Positions 1 through 5,752 of a stretch of DNA of 17,084 bases are shown here, piece after piece. A program made the translations under genes and the position numbers. The stretch covers positions 1 to 17,084 of the forward strand of contig JAZUPA010000059.1 of NCBI GenBank assembly GCA_045604945.1, read 5' to 3'. The DNA comes from JAISGQ01 sp045604945 (GTDB lineage Bacteria; Bacillota; Clostridia; Oscillospirales; Acutalibacteraceae). Within the stretch, counting starts at the first letter, position 1; each line of letters opens with the position of its first letter. The notes beneath the pieces were generated by a model. The model worked only from the letters and a program-made list of their open reading frames with translations. It was not told the DNA's origin and searched no databases.

Positions 1-50
1 CTGCCGATTATTACGTCATTCTGATCTCTCTGCTGGTCTTTTTCCTGCAT
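1..50 (-). CDS. 5' fragment of an unidentified gene
   Basis: An ATG at 48-50 on the minus strand opens a frame that stays open to the window edge and reads MQEKDQQRDQNDVIIG. A GAGAGGA Shine-Dalgarno-like stretch lies at 61-67, ten bases upstream, and AT-rich promoter-like sequence follows further up. Sixteen codons are too few to assign a family; the visible part is hydrophilic, with no signal peptide. The frame is also open upstream of the ATG, but no alternative ATG, GTG or TTG was seen before the promoter-like region. It is divergent from nothing nearby; the next gene on this strand ends at 482. Confidence 0.4.
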   Translation of the reverse strand, partial: MQEKDQQRDQNDVIIG

Positions 51-89
51 GGTGATGATTTCCTCTCTGATGTTCGGAGTATTGGATAT

Positions 90-106
90 ATTATAATAAC
101 ATTATA
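90..106 (-). promoter_or_regulatory. possible promoter with two TATAAT boxes
   Basis: On the minus strand TATAAT occurs at 90-95 and again at 101-106, 40 to 56 bases upstream of the partial gene's ATG. No convincing -35 hexamer sits 16-18 bases before either one, so this is a weak call based on -10 boxes in AT-rich DNA. Confidence 0.3.
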
Positions 107-205
107 TTGCGATTAAAACAACTAATTTTTTGTTAACATAATCGGAGAGCTTTCCAAGGCGTTAAGTAATTTTTTAAATTGAAGTTTGTTCTATGCGTTT
201 ATATA

Positions 206-361
206 CCATTTCTTTGTTTGCCCAAAGAAACGGTACCCAAAGAAATGGCACTGAAGGGAGAGGGGTTTCGATAAACAATATCGTTTACGATATTGTACTC
301 CTCATCCCTTCAGAATTCCTCTCCCCAAACGACCAAAGAGGTTCTCTTCGCCCCTCTTTGG
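206..361. repeat. nested inverted-repeat cluster (possible MITE-like or REP-like element)
   Basis: Five symmetric structures lie in 156 bases. CCATTTCTTTG (206-216) pairs with CAAAGAAATGG (238-248). A 15-base unit starting CCCAAAGAAA is repeated in tandem at 221-235 and 236-250 with two differences. CTGAAGGGA (251-259) plus GAGGGG (260-265) pairs with 298-303 plus TCCCTTCAG (305-313), leaving one bulged A. Inside that loop ACAATATCGT (275-284) and ACGATATTGT (287-296) form a 10-bp palindrome. CCAAAGAGG (333-341) pairs with CCTCTTTGG (353-361). Short open frames across it have no RBS and are not credible genes. This density of symmetry in an intergenic gap suggests a dispersed repeat, but only one copy is in this window, so mobility is inferred. 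Confidence 0.6.
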
Positions 362-434
362 AATCTCCCTCATCTCTGCACAGAAAATGAGAATTTTCAA
401 ATCAGCCTTCCGGAAGAAAAGTCAATTACTCTCA

Positions 435-466
435 TAAAAAACCGACCGCAGAAAACTGCGGTCGGT
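435..466 (-). terminator. intrinsic terminator of the pheB-hom-lysC operon
   Basis: A perfect 11-bp GC-rich stem (441-451 with 456-466) closes a four-base AAAA/TTTT loop. On the minus strand it is followed by a run of six T (436-441 on plus as A). It lies 16 bases past the lysC stop. Confidence 0.88.
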
Positions 467-481
467 CTGCTGCTGTTCAAT

Positions 482-964
482 TTATCTTGCGGGGGTGATG
501 AATGCGTCGTGAATTGTTACGACTGCTGCATCCGCATCCTGCTCATCGATAAGTACGCTGATCTTTATCTCACTGGTGGAGATCATACCGATGTTGATGT
601 GTGCGCTGTAAAGAGCCTCGAACATCTTGGATGCAACACCACTGTGGCTTTCCATGCCTGCGCCGACGATTGATACCTTTGCAACGCTGTTGTCGAGAAT
701 TACCTTGGGTTCTCCGCCGAAGGTGGTAAGGAAGCTCTCGAGGATCTCCTTTGCAGCTTCGCCGTTGTCGCGGCTGACGGTGAAGGTGATGTCCTTGGTT
801 CCGTCACGACCGACAGACTGGAGAATAATGTCGATATTGATCTTCTTTGCTGCAAGACGATCGAAAATTCTGAATGCAATACCCGGCTCATCGGGAACTC
901 CTACGATCGATATACGGGAAACATTGGTGTCCTTTGCAACACCGCTGATAAGCATTTTTTCCAT
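482..964 (-). CDS. aspartate kinase beta (regulatory) subunit from internal start
   Basis: Within lysC, codon 246 is an ATG (962-964) preceded by a complete AAGGAGGT (972-979) with seven bases of spacing, the strongest kind of Shine-Dalgarno seen in the window. Initiation there gives a 160-residue protein, beginning MEKMLISG, made only of the two ACT domains. This mirrors the known arrangement in Bacillus subtilis aspartokinase II, where an in-frame internal start yields a beta subunit of similar size that assembles with the full-length alpha chain. Production of the short chain here is inferred from the RBS and the position, not shown directly. Confidence 0.72.
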   Translation of the reverse strand: MEKMLISGVAKDTNVSRISIVGVPDEPGIAFRIFDRLAAKKINIDIILQSVGRDGTKDITFTVSRDNGEAAKEILESFLTTFGGEPKVILDNSVAKVSIVGAGMESHSGVASKMFEALYSAHINIGMISTSEIKISVLIDEQDADAAVVTIHDAFITPAR

Positions 965-1699
965 CTTGATGACCTCCTTGACAATTGTACCGGTTTTTTT
1001 TTCAAGAGAGCTGAGAACCTCAAGCTCAACCGAATATTTCTTTGCCATTTCAACGCTTCTGTTGTTGAGAACCTGTGCGCCGAGGGTTGCAAGCTCGAGC
1101 ATTTCATCATAGGTGATCTCATCGAGCTTTGTTGCGTTTGCGACCTTTCTGGGGTCTGCGGTGAATACACCTTCAACGTCGGTGTATATCTGGCAGCGGT
1201 CTGCTCTCATTGCTGCTGCGATTGCAACTGCGCTGGTGTCTGAGCCGCCGCGTCCGAGGGTGGTGATGTCATCGTACTTGCATATGCCCTGGAAGCCTGC
1301 AACGATGATTATTTTATGAGCATCAAGCTCGCGCACAAGACGCTCGGTGTGAATCTTCTTGATTCTTGCCGCGCCGTAGGATGAGCTGGTGGTGAAGCCT
1401 GCCTGCCATCCGAGCAGAGAGATGACGGGATAACCGAGACTCTCTATTGCCATTGCCAGAAGGGAAATGGAGATCTGCTCGCCTGCTGACATGAGCATAT
1501 CCATCTCGCGCTTGCTTGCTCTGGGGTTAATTTCTTTTGCCTTTTCGATAAGGTCGTCAGTGGTATCGCCCTGTGCCGAAACAACTACTATAACGTCATT
1601 TCCGTTACGGTAGGTATCGGTGATGATTCGGGCAACATTCATGACTCTCTCGGCGTTTGCGACAGAGCTTCCGCCGAATTTCTGTACTATCAAGCCCAT
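482..1699 (-). CDS. lysC: aspartate kinase (monofunctional, two ACT domains)
   Basis: Phosphorylates L-aspartate with ATP to give 4-phospho-L-aspartate, the entry step to lysine, threonine, methionine and diaminopimelate. The 405-residue product has the usual length for the Bacillus/Clostridium monofunctional class. The kinase domain opens with KFGGSS (residues 7-12), and a GRGGSDTSA stretch (149-157) and TDVEGVFTADPR (173-184) mark the substrate and nucleotide site. Two ACT domains fill about 260-405 and are the expected site of feedback inhibition by lysine and/or threonine. The ATG at 1699 has GGAGG at 1707-1711. It is the last gene of the pheB-hom-lysC operon, 24 bases after hom. The symbol lysC is used generically; which end product inhibits it cannot be read from the sequence. 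Confidence 0.96.
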   Translation of the reverse strand: MGLIVQKFGGSSVANAERVMNVARIITDTYRNGNDVIVVVSAQGDTTDDLIEKAKEINPRASKREMDMLMSAGEQISISLLAMAIESLGYPVISLLGWQAGFTTSSSYGAARIKKIHTERLVRELDAHKIIIVAGFQGICKYDDITTLGRGGSDTSAVAIAAAMRADRCQIYTDVEGVFTADPRKVANATKLDEITYDEMLELATLGAQVLNNRSVEMAKKYSVELEVLSSLEKKTGTIVKEVIKMEKMLISGVAKDTNVSRISIVGVPDEPGIAFRIFDRLAAKKINIDIILQSVGRDGTKDITFTVSRDNGEAAKEILESFLTTFGGEPKVILDNSVAKVSIVGAGMESHSGVASKMFEALYSAHINIGMISTSEIKISVLIDEQDADAAVVTIHDAFITPAR

Positions 1700-1723
1700 A
1701 TTTTTTCCTCCAGTGAGTATAGT

Positions 1724-2956
1724 TTATGCTTCAAAAATACGCAGAGAAGAGAGAACCTTTATGCCCTTTGCTTCAAGTGCCTCAATCTCTTTTCTGTGTT
1801 CTGCGAATGTCTTCATTTCGCTGACAAAACCTGCTTCGTTTTCAGGAACATCCTGACGCTCGATATATTCTGCGCAGCCGCAGATCTCGCTGACAGCAGC
1901 CTTTATGCCCTCGCCCTCGACGCGCATGTACATACGGCAGGGCTCATCATCATAAGATGCTACCATTCCTGCTTCAGCATCCTCCCAATAGAGGTACTTT
2001 CTTGCCTTGATATGCTTTACGCAGTCGATAACGTCAGCAACAACGGCACTGGCAGTGGGAAGCTTTCCTGCGCCGCGTCCGTAGAATACAACATCGCCGG
2101 TTGCGTCGCCGCGGACAAGGATGCCGTTGAAGACATCGTCAATGGTGGAAAGCTGGCAGCTGTGAGGAACAAATCGAGGTGCGACATTTATGAAAACTCT
2201 GCCGTCGGGGTTCATGACGACCCTTCCGATGAGCTTTACAGCACCGCCCCATGCAACGCAGTACTTTACATCCTCGGAGCTGATATTTCTTATGCCCTCG
2301 GTCTTTACAGACTCAGGGTAAACGTGCTTTCCAAAGGCAAGGGATGCAAGGATGCATATCTTGCGGCATGCATCATGTCCGTCAACATCCGCGGAGGGGT
2401 CGCGCTCGGCATAGCCAAGCTCCTGTGCGGTTTTCAGGCACTCTTCAAAGCTGACGCCTTCGTTTATCATTCTGGTGAGAATGTAGTTTGTGGTGCCGTT
2501 GAGGATTCCTGCAATCTCATAGACCTCATTTGCTGCCATGCACTGGCTGAGGGGTCTGATGATGGGAATCCCGCCGCCGACGCTGGCTTCGAAAAGGAAG
2601 TTGAGATTTCTTTCCTTTGCAATGGTCAGAAGCTCGTAGCCCTTTTCCGCCACCATTTCCTTATTGGAAGTGACAACGCTCTTTCCTGCAAGCAGTGCGC
2701 GCTTTGCATAATCATAGGCAAAGGTGCAGCCGCCCATACATTCAACTACTATTTTGATTTCGGGATCGTTTTCAATATCCGCGAAGTCCTTTGTGAATTT
2801 GTCTGCATAGGGTACATCAAAATCACGAAGGTCAAGGATTCTTTTGATCTCTATAGACTCGCCTGCGCGTTTGTTTATGGACTCACTGTTTTTGGTGAGA
2901 ACCTCAACAACGCCCGAGCCGACGGTACCGTGACCGAGAACAGCTATTGCTACCAC
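1724..2956 (-). CDS. hom: homoserine dehydrogenase
   Basis: Reduces aspartate 4-semialdehyde to L-homoserine with NAD(P)H, the branch leading to threonine and methionine. The 410-residue protein has the N-terminal Rossmann motif GHGTVGSG (8-15), SNKE (97-100), EASVGGGIP (123-131), the signature ILNGTTNYIL (151-160) and the catalytic segment GYAERDPSADVDGHD (181-195). A C-terminal region of about 340-410 fits the ACT domain of the longer Hom class. The start is GTG at 2956, chosen because AGAGGA (2963-2968) sits six bases upstream and the protein begins directly with the nucleotide-binding strand. It lies 27 bases after pheB and 24 before lysC. No homoserine kinase or threonine synthase gene is in the window. 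Confidence 0.97.
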   Translation of the reverse strand: MVAIAVLGHGTVGSGVVEVLTKNSESINKRAGESIEIKRILDLRDFDVPYADKFTKDFADIENDPEIKIVVECMGGCTFAYDYAKRALLAGKSVVTSNKEMVAEKGYELLTIAKERNLNFLFEASVGGGIPIIRPLSQCMAANEVYEIAGILNGTTNYILTRMINEGVSFEECLKTAQELGYAERDPSADVDGHDACRKICILASLAFGKHVYPESVKTEGIRNISSEDVKYCVAWGGAVKLIGRVVMNPDGRVFINVAPRFVPHSCQLSTIDDVFNGILVRGDATGDVVFYGRGAGKLPTASAVVADVIDCVKHIKARKYLYWEDAEAGMVASYDDEPCRMYMRVEGEGIKAAVSEICGCAEYIERQDVPENEAGFVSEMKTFAEHRKEIEALEAKGIKVLSSLRIFEA

Positions 2957-2983
2957 GCTGATTCCTCTTTTCTATTCTATTCA

Positions 2984-3418
2984 TCAACCTGCCACATTGT
3001 CTATGGAAATCACTCCGGGCAGACTGCTTAAATTGCTCAGAAGCTGTGAAACTGTAATTGTCAGATGCTCGATACTGGCTGAAACGGAGGCGGATGCCGC
3101 ACCGTTGACCGGTATATTCTGATTGACTGTGAGAATGTTTGCCTTGGCATTGCAGAGCACCGCCATGAACGCTGCAAGGACTCCCGGGGAATCCTCCAGA
3201 ATCGCATGGACCGTTATGACCCTCTGCCGGGTCGCTCCGTCATAGCTCCAGACAACATCCTTATACTTATAATAAGCGCTGCGGGATATCCCCGCCATTC
3301 GCGCAGCCTCGGAGGATGAAGCAGCCTCACCGGTGCTCAGGAGGCGCTTTGCCTGCACGACCTTGGCATAAATTTCCGGCAATGCATCAGTTTTGATAAG
3401 CAGATATTCGTCCTCCAT
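2984..3418 (-). CDS. pheB: PheB/UPF0735-type ACT domain protein
   Basis: A 144-residue protein of the PheB family, which resembles the Bacillus subtilis protein along its whole length: an N-terminal helical part with an HTH-like segment (about 35-55, EAARMAGISRSAYYKYKD), then one ACT domain (about 68-141, starting with the ILEDSPGVLAAF segment). Family members are often next to hom or pheA and are thought to sense an amino acid, but no enzymatic activity is established; chorismate mutase annotations for it are doubtful. The start is ATG 3418, with GGAGGTG at 3424-3430. A longer frame to 3508 would begin inside the promoter and is rejected. It is the first gene of the operon with hom and lysC. 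Confidence 0.9.
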   Translation of the reverse strand: MEDEYLLIKTDALPEIYAKVVQAKRLLSTGEAASSSEAARMAGISRSAYYKYKDVVWSYDGATRQRVITVHAILEDSPGVLAAFMAVLCNAKANILTVNQNIPVNGAASASVSASIEHLTITVSQLLSNLSSLPGVISIDNVAG

Positions 3419-3452
3419 GAAAACACCTCCCTGCCCTGAAATTCCGTGACTG

Positions 3453-3481
3453 GTGTACTGTTGTATCGCTGTGATGTACAC
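3453..3481. promoter_or_regulatory. candidate operator over the pheB operon start site
   Basis: GTGTAC (3453-3458) and GTACAC (3476-3481) form an inverted repeat with 17 bases between the arms (one further mismatch, then one more matching pair). It overlaps the -10 edge and the probable transcription start of the operon, where a dimeric repressor would act. The arms are short, so chance is possible. Confidence 0.35.
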
Positions 3482-3508
3482 TATAGCACAACCATTTTGA
3501 GATTTCAA
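3480..3508 (-). promoter_or_regulatory. sigma-A type promoter of pheB-hom-lysC
   Basis: On the minus strand TTGAAA (3503-3508) is followed after exactly 17 bases by TATAGT (3480-3485), with a TG one base upstream of the -10 (extended -10). Transcription would start near 3473, giving a leader of about 55 bases. Confidence 0.8.
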
Positions 3509-3596
3509 GGGCTTTTCAAAGTTTTTTGAAATTATGCATTTCTTTGTATTTTCAGGCTATTTTCAACTGAAAATGCATTCCCGATTTGGTGATTTT

Positions 3597-4460
3597 TCAG
3601 AAAAAGGAGAGCTGGTCATTATTCTGCGGAAATTCCTTCAGATAGGCAAAGACCTTGTCGTTGCCCAGCATTATTCCGTTTCTGCTGCATTCATTTTCCA
3701 TTATCGAATACAGTCTGTCCGCATTTTCGCAGGGCAGCTCATAGGCATAGCCGAACTTTTTTCTGTACTTTTCCTTCATACCAGGAAAATGGCGGTCAAG
3801 AGCGGCATAGTAATACTCCCTGTCCCCTTCTCTCAGAGTAAGACCCATTCCGAAATTGATTATCCCCTTCACCCCTGCCCTGACGCAGTAATCCATGATT
3901 CCGCGGAGATTCTCCTCCGTATCGTTGATGTAAGGCAATATGGGACATATCCACACAACTGTCGGTATTCCGTATTCCCTGAATTTCATGAGGGCTTCAA
4001 AGCGCTCGTATGAAGTGCTGACATTGGGCTCTATCTTTCTGCACAGCTCTTCGTCATACGTTGTCAGAGTCATCTGAATGACTGCTTTTGCCTTTTCGTT
4101 TATCCCGGCATACAGGTCGATATCTCTCAGCACGCGGGCGGATTTTGTCTGCACCGCAACGCCGAATCCGTATTTTTCAATTATCTCCAGGCACTGCCTC
4201 GTCAGACAGAGCTTTTCTTCACAGTGCATATACGGGTCACTCATGGCACCTGTGCCTATCATGCACTTTTTTCTTTTTCTTCTCAGGGCATCCTCCAGCA
4301 GTATCGGAGCATTTTCCTTCACTTCAATATCCTCAAAGGGATGTGTAAAACCGTAGCAGCTGCTTCTTGCATCGCAGTAAATGCAGCCGTGGGTGCAGCC
4401 GCGGTAGATATTCATTCCGTTCTGCGATGACAGCAGACCCTTGCTCTGCACAAAATGCAT
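3597..4460 (-). CDS. SPL-type radical SAM protein
   Basis: A 287-residue radical SAM protein. The 4Fe-4S binding motif is CxxxCxxC at C22, C26 and C29 in the context YRGCTHGCIYCDAR, near the N-terminus as in the SplB/COG1533-like family. The first 60 residues and the GTGAMSDPY segment (about 69-77) are also typical of that group. The real substrate is unknown: most family members outside spore photoproduct lyase have none assigned, and the gene lacks spore-gene neighbours, so photoproduct repair should not be assumed. ATG 4460 has GAGGTGAT a few bases upstream. No promoter lies between the gene and the terminator hairpin at 4483-4513, so its transcription should come by read-through from the promoter at 4651-4679. 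Confidence 0.87.
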   Translation of the reverse strand: MHFVQSKGLLSSQNGMNIYRGCTHGCIYCDARSSCYGFTHPFEDIEVKENAPILLEDALRRKRKKCMIGTGAMSDPYMHCEEKLCLTRQCLEIIEKYGFGVAVQTKSARVLRDIDLYAGINEKAKAVIQMTLTTYDEELCRKIEPNVSTSYERFEALMKFREYGIPTVVWICPILPYINDTEENLRGIMDYCVRAGVKGIINFGMGLTLREGDREYYYAALDRHFPGMKEKYRKKFGYAYELPCENADRLYSIMENECSRNGIMLGNDKVFAYLKEFPQNNDQLSFF

Positions 4461-4482
4461 CAGATCACCTCACAGGCAAAAC

Positions 4483-4513
4483 AAAAGGAGAGCGGCTTTC
4501 GCACTCTCCTTTT
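4483..4513 (-). terminator. intrinsic terminator in front of the radical SAM gene
   Basis: AAAAGGAGAG (4483-4492) and CTCTCCTTTT (4504-4513) pair perfectly over ten bases around an 11-base loop. On the minus strand the U-rich tail reads CTTTTGTTTTG. It ends about 13 bases before the RBS of the radical SAM gene, the usual spot for an attenuator. On the plus strand there is no gene upstream for it to terminate. Confidence 0.8.
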
Positions 4514-4645
4514 ATTGATTTCAGTCATAATTATACGGGGTTCTATGAAAGCAGATCATTGCGCCCCGTACAGTCGGTGAGTCTGCTTTCGGTGGCTGCA
4601 GACCTGTCGGTATACAAAGTGTTCTGCCCTATGCGCTTTTTACGG
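4483..4645 (-). ncRNA. candidate structured leader RNA or small RNA, unassigned
   Basis: A segment of about 160 nt bounded by a clear promoter (4651-4679) and an intrinsic terminator (4483-4513), with no open frame or RBS. On the minus strand two hairpins can be drawn. In the first, GTCTGC (4597-4602) pairs with GCAGAC (4581-4586), with ACAG (4604-4607) outside pairing with CTGT across a seven-base bulge. In the second, TACGGGG (4564-4570) pairs with CCCCGTA (4534-4540), with an inner ATGA/TCAT helix. ACCGA recurs three times, at the base, in the loop and in the bulge of the first hairpin. I compared it by memory with 6S, SRP, tmRNA, T-box and common riboswitch consensus sequences and found no match. 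It may be a free small RNA or a terminating cis-regulator of the radical SAM gene. Confidence 0.5.
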
Positions 4646-4650
4646 TTTTG

Positions 4651-4679
4651 ATTATATCACACTGCGCAACAAATTGCAA
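4651..4679 (-). promoter_or_regulatory. strong sigma-A promoter for the leader RNA/radical SAM transcript
   Basis: TTGCAA (4674-4679) and a consensus TATAAT (4651-4656) are separated by exactly 17 bases on the minus strand. Start of transcription is expected near 4643-4645. Confidence 0.78.
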
Positions 4680-4695
4680 TACTTTGCGCAGTGTG
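4658..4695. promoter_or_regulatory. 38-bp palindrome spanning the -35 region (candidate operator)
   Basis: CACACTGCGCAA (4658-4669) and TTGCGCAGTGTG (4684-4695) are perfect 12-base arms. The 14-base centre itself contains the palindrome ATTGCAAT (4673-4680) on the same axis, so 32 of 38 positions are symmetric. Each arm holds the self-complementary core TGCGCA. One arm fills the spacer between -35 and -10, the -35 box is at the centre, and the other arm lies upstream. No T-run follows on either strand, so it is not a terminator. A repressor or dual regulator site is the best reading. Confidence 0.55.
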
Positions 4696-4755
4696 TAATG
4701 CAATGAAGTTTCCTAACTCAATTTGTGCATCCTTTCTATGAAACAAATGAGAAAG

Positions 4756-4763
4756 TTGCGCAA
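4756..4763. promoter_or_regulatory. third TTGCGCAA box in the divergent intergenic region
   Basis: TTGCGCAA recurs here, outside the 38-bp palindrome. TGCGCA centres are at 4665.5, 4687.5 and 4759.5, that is 22 and 72 bases apart, close to whole helical turns. A CAAAAGCTT/AAGCTTTTG inverted repeat (4761-4769, 4788-4796) adjoins it. An eight-base palindrome can occur by chance. Confidence 0.25.
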
Positions 4764-4919
4764 AAGCTTCATTTTTCTCAGAGCGGTAAGCTTTTGTCGC
4801 TGAAATGCCACTCCTTCACTTTCCTTTCTGCGTTTATCATTCGTGAGATTTTCGGAGAATACAGAAGAAAAAGAGAGATTTCCGGAGATTTATCCCTTAA
4901 CAATATTTCTTCAGAAAGC

Positions 4920-4948
4920 TTGTAATATTCTCATGGATTCAGTATAAT
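4920..4948 (+). promoter_or_regulatory. promoter of the Nudix-lipoprotein-LacI operon
   Basis: TTGTAA (4920-4925), a 17-base spacer and a consensus TATAAT (4943-4948). Transcription from about 4955 would give a leader of about 70 bases to the start at 5028. Apart from this promoter and the box at 4756-4763, no gene was seen in 4696-5027. Confidence 0.72.
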
Positions 4949-5027
4949 GATTCGGTATTAATATTTTATGTGCCGCTGTGCAATCTCTTCCTCTTCCGGC
5001 GGTACGCAAGAAAGGAGGATGTGTTAT

Positions 5028-5741
5028 ATGCTGGGATCTTCGATAAAGGTTCTTGTGGGTGATACCCTTACACCGCCGTCAGAAGGTCAGTACAGAATCT
5101 GTGCTGCGCAATCGGTGGATCAGAAAAACACCGATGCTGCCATGTTCCGAATAATTACTGTCGGCGCTGAGCCTGCACAGAGCGCTCAGAATCTGCGTGT
5201 TATTGCGGTTACGCCCAGTGTCAACGGCGAACCCTGCGCTGTTGCCACCCCGGACAGGCTCAGACTGTTTGAGCCGCAGCTGCGCGAGCAGCTGGGAGAA
5301 TGTATAACTCCCGACCACTACCATATCACCTGCCTTAACGAAAAATCCTGCGGTGCCGTGGTCTTTCGCAGAAAAAGCGGCAACACCGAGTTTTTGCTCG
5401 TCAAAAACAAGAAGGGCAACAACTGGGGTTTTCCCAAGGGACACATCGAGAAGGGAGAAAGCGAGCAGGATACGGCTATCCGCGAGGTTCTGGAGGAAAC
5501 AGGAGTCGAAATCACTCCTCTGGACGGCTTCCGCGCCATCAGCGAGTATCATCCTAAGGGCAAGATAGTCAAGCAGGTTGTATTCTTCATTGCAGAGATG
5601 AACGGCGATGAAATCACCATTCAGCAAAGCGAAATAGATCGTTTCGTATGGGCTGATTACGGTCTTGCAATGAAGCTCTTCCGATTCAACAACGACAGAA
5701 ATGTTCTTACAAAAGCCCGTGACTGGCTCAAAAGACATTGA
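5028..5741 (+). CDS. Nudix hydrolase with an extra N-terminal domain
   Basis: A 237-residue protein. Its C-terminal half (about 107-237) is a Nudix domain with a complete Nudix box from G138: G-x5-E-x7-REVLEETGV. The preceding NNWGFPKGH and the domain size suggest the Ap4A hydrolase-like (diadenosine polyphosphate) branch, but substrate cannot be fixed from sequence. The first ~100 residues are not part of a normal Nudix fold; their pattern (a KVLV strand, then a RIITVG and VIAVT stretch) faintly resembles the inorganic-pyrophosphatase-like domain found before Nudix domains in some clostridial proteins. That is inference. ATG 5028 is chosen over 4968 and 5019 because GGAGG (5014-5018) is nine bases upstream. 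It is the first gene of a three-gene operon. Confidence 0.88.
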   Translation: MLGSSIKVLVGDTLTPPSEGQYRICAAQSVDQKNTDAAMFRIITVGAEPAQSAQNLRVIAVTPSVNGEPCAVATPDRLRLFEPQLREQLGECITPDHYHITCLNEKSCGAVVFRRKSGNTEFLLVKNKKGNNWGFPKGHIEKGESEQDTAIREVLEETGVEITPLDGFRAISEYHPKGKIVKQVVFFIAEMNGDEITIQQSEIDRFVWADYGLAMKLFRFNNDRNVLTKARDWLKRH

Positions 5742-5752
5742 CAGGTGTACTT

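Noticed and set aside
193..673. Short plus-strand open frames at the left end
   Set aside because: They cross the palindromic repeats, the lysC terminator and the lysC 3' end, and have no RBS.
1796..3031. 411-codon plus-strand open frame antisense to hom
   Set aside because: It lies wholly over hom and part of pheB, whose motifs are unambiguous, has no RBS or promoter, and reads as low-quality Cys/Ala-rich protein. It arises from the codon bias of hom.
3548..3574. ATTTTCAG/CTGAAAAT hairpin after the radical SAM gene as its terminator
   Set aside because: The 8-bp AT-rich stem has an 11-base loop and no T-run on the minus strand; termination there is doubtful, so I did not list it.
4748..4804. 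Eighteen-codon basic leader-peptide-like ORF
   Set aside because: No Shine-Dalgarno or upstream promoter, and it does not precede a gene in a way that fits attenuation.
5079..5738. 219-codon minus-strand frame over the Nudix gene
   Set aside because: The plus strand has a full Nudix box, RBS and promoter; the reverse frame has none.
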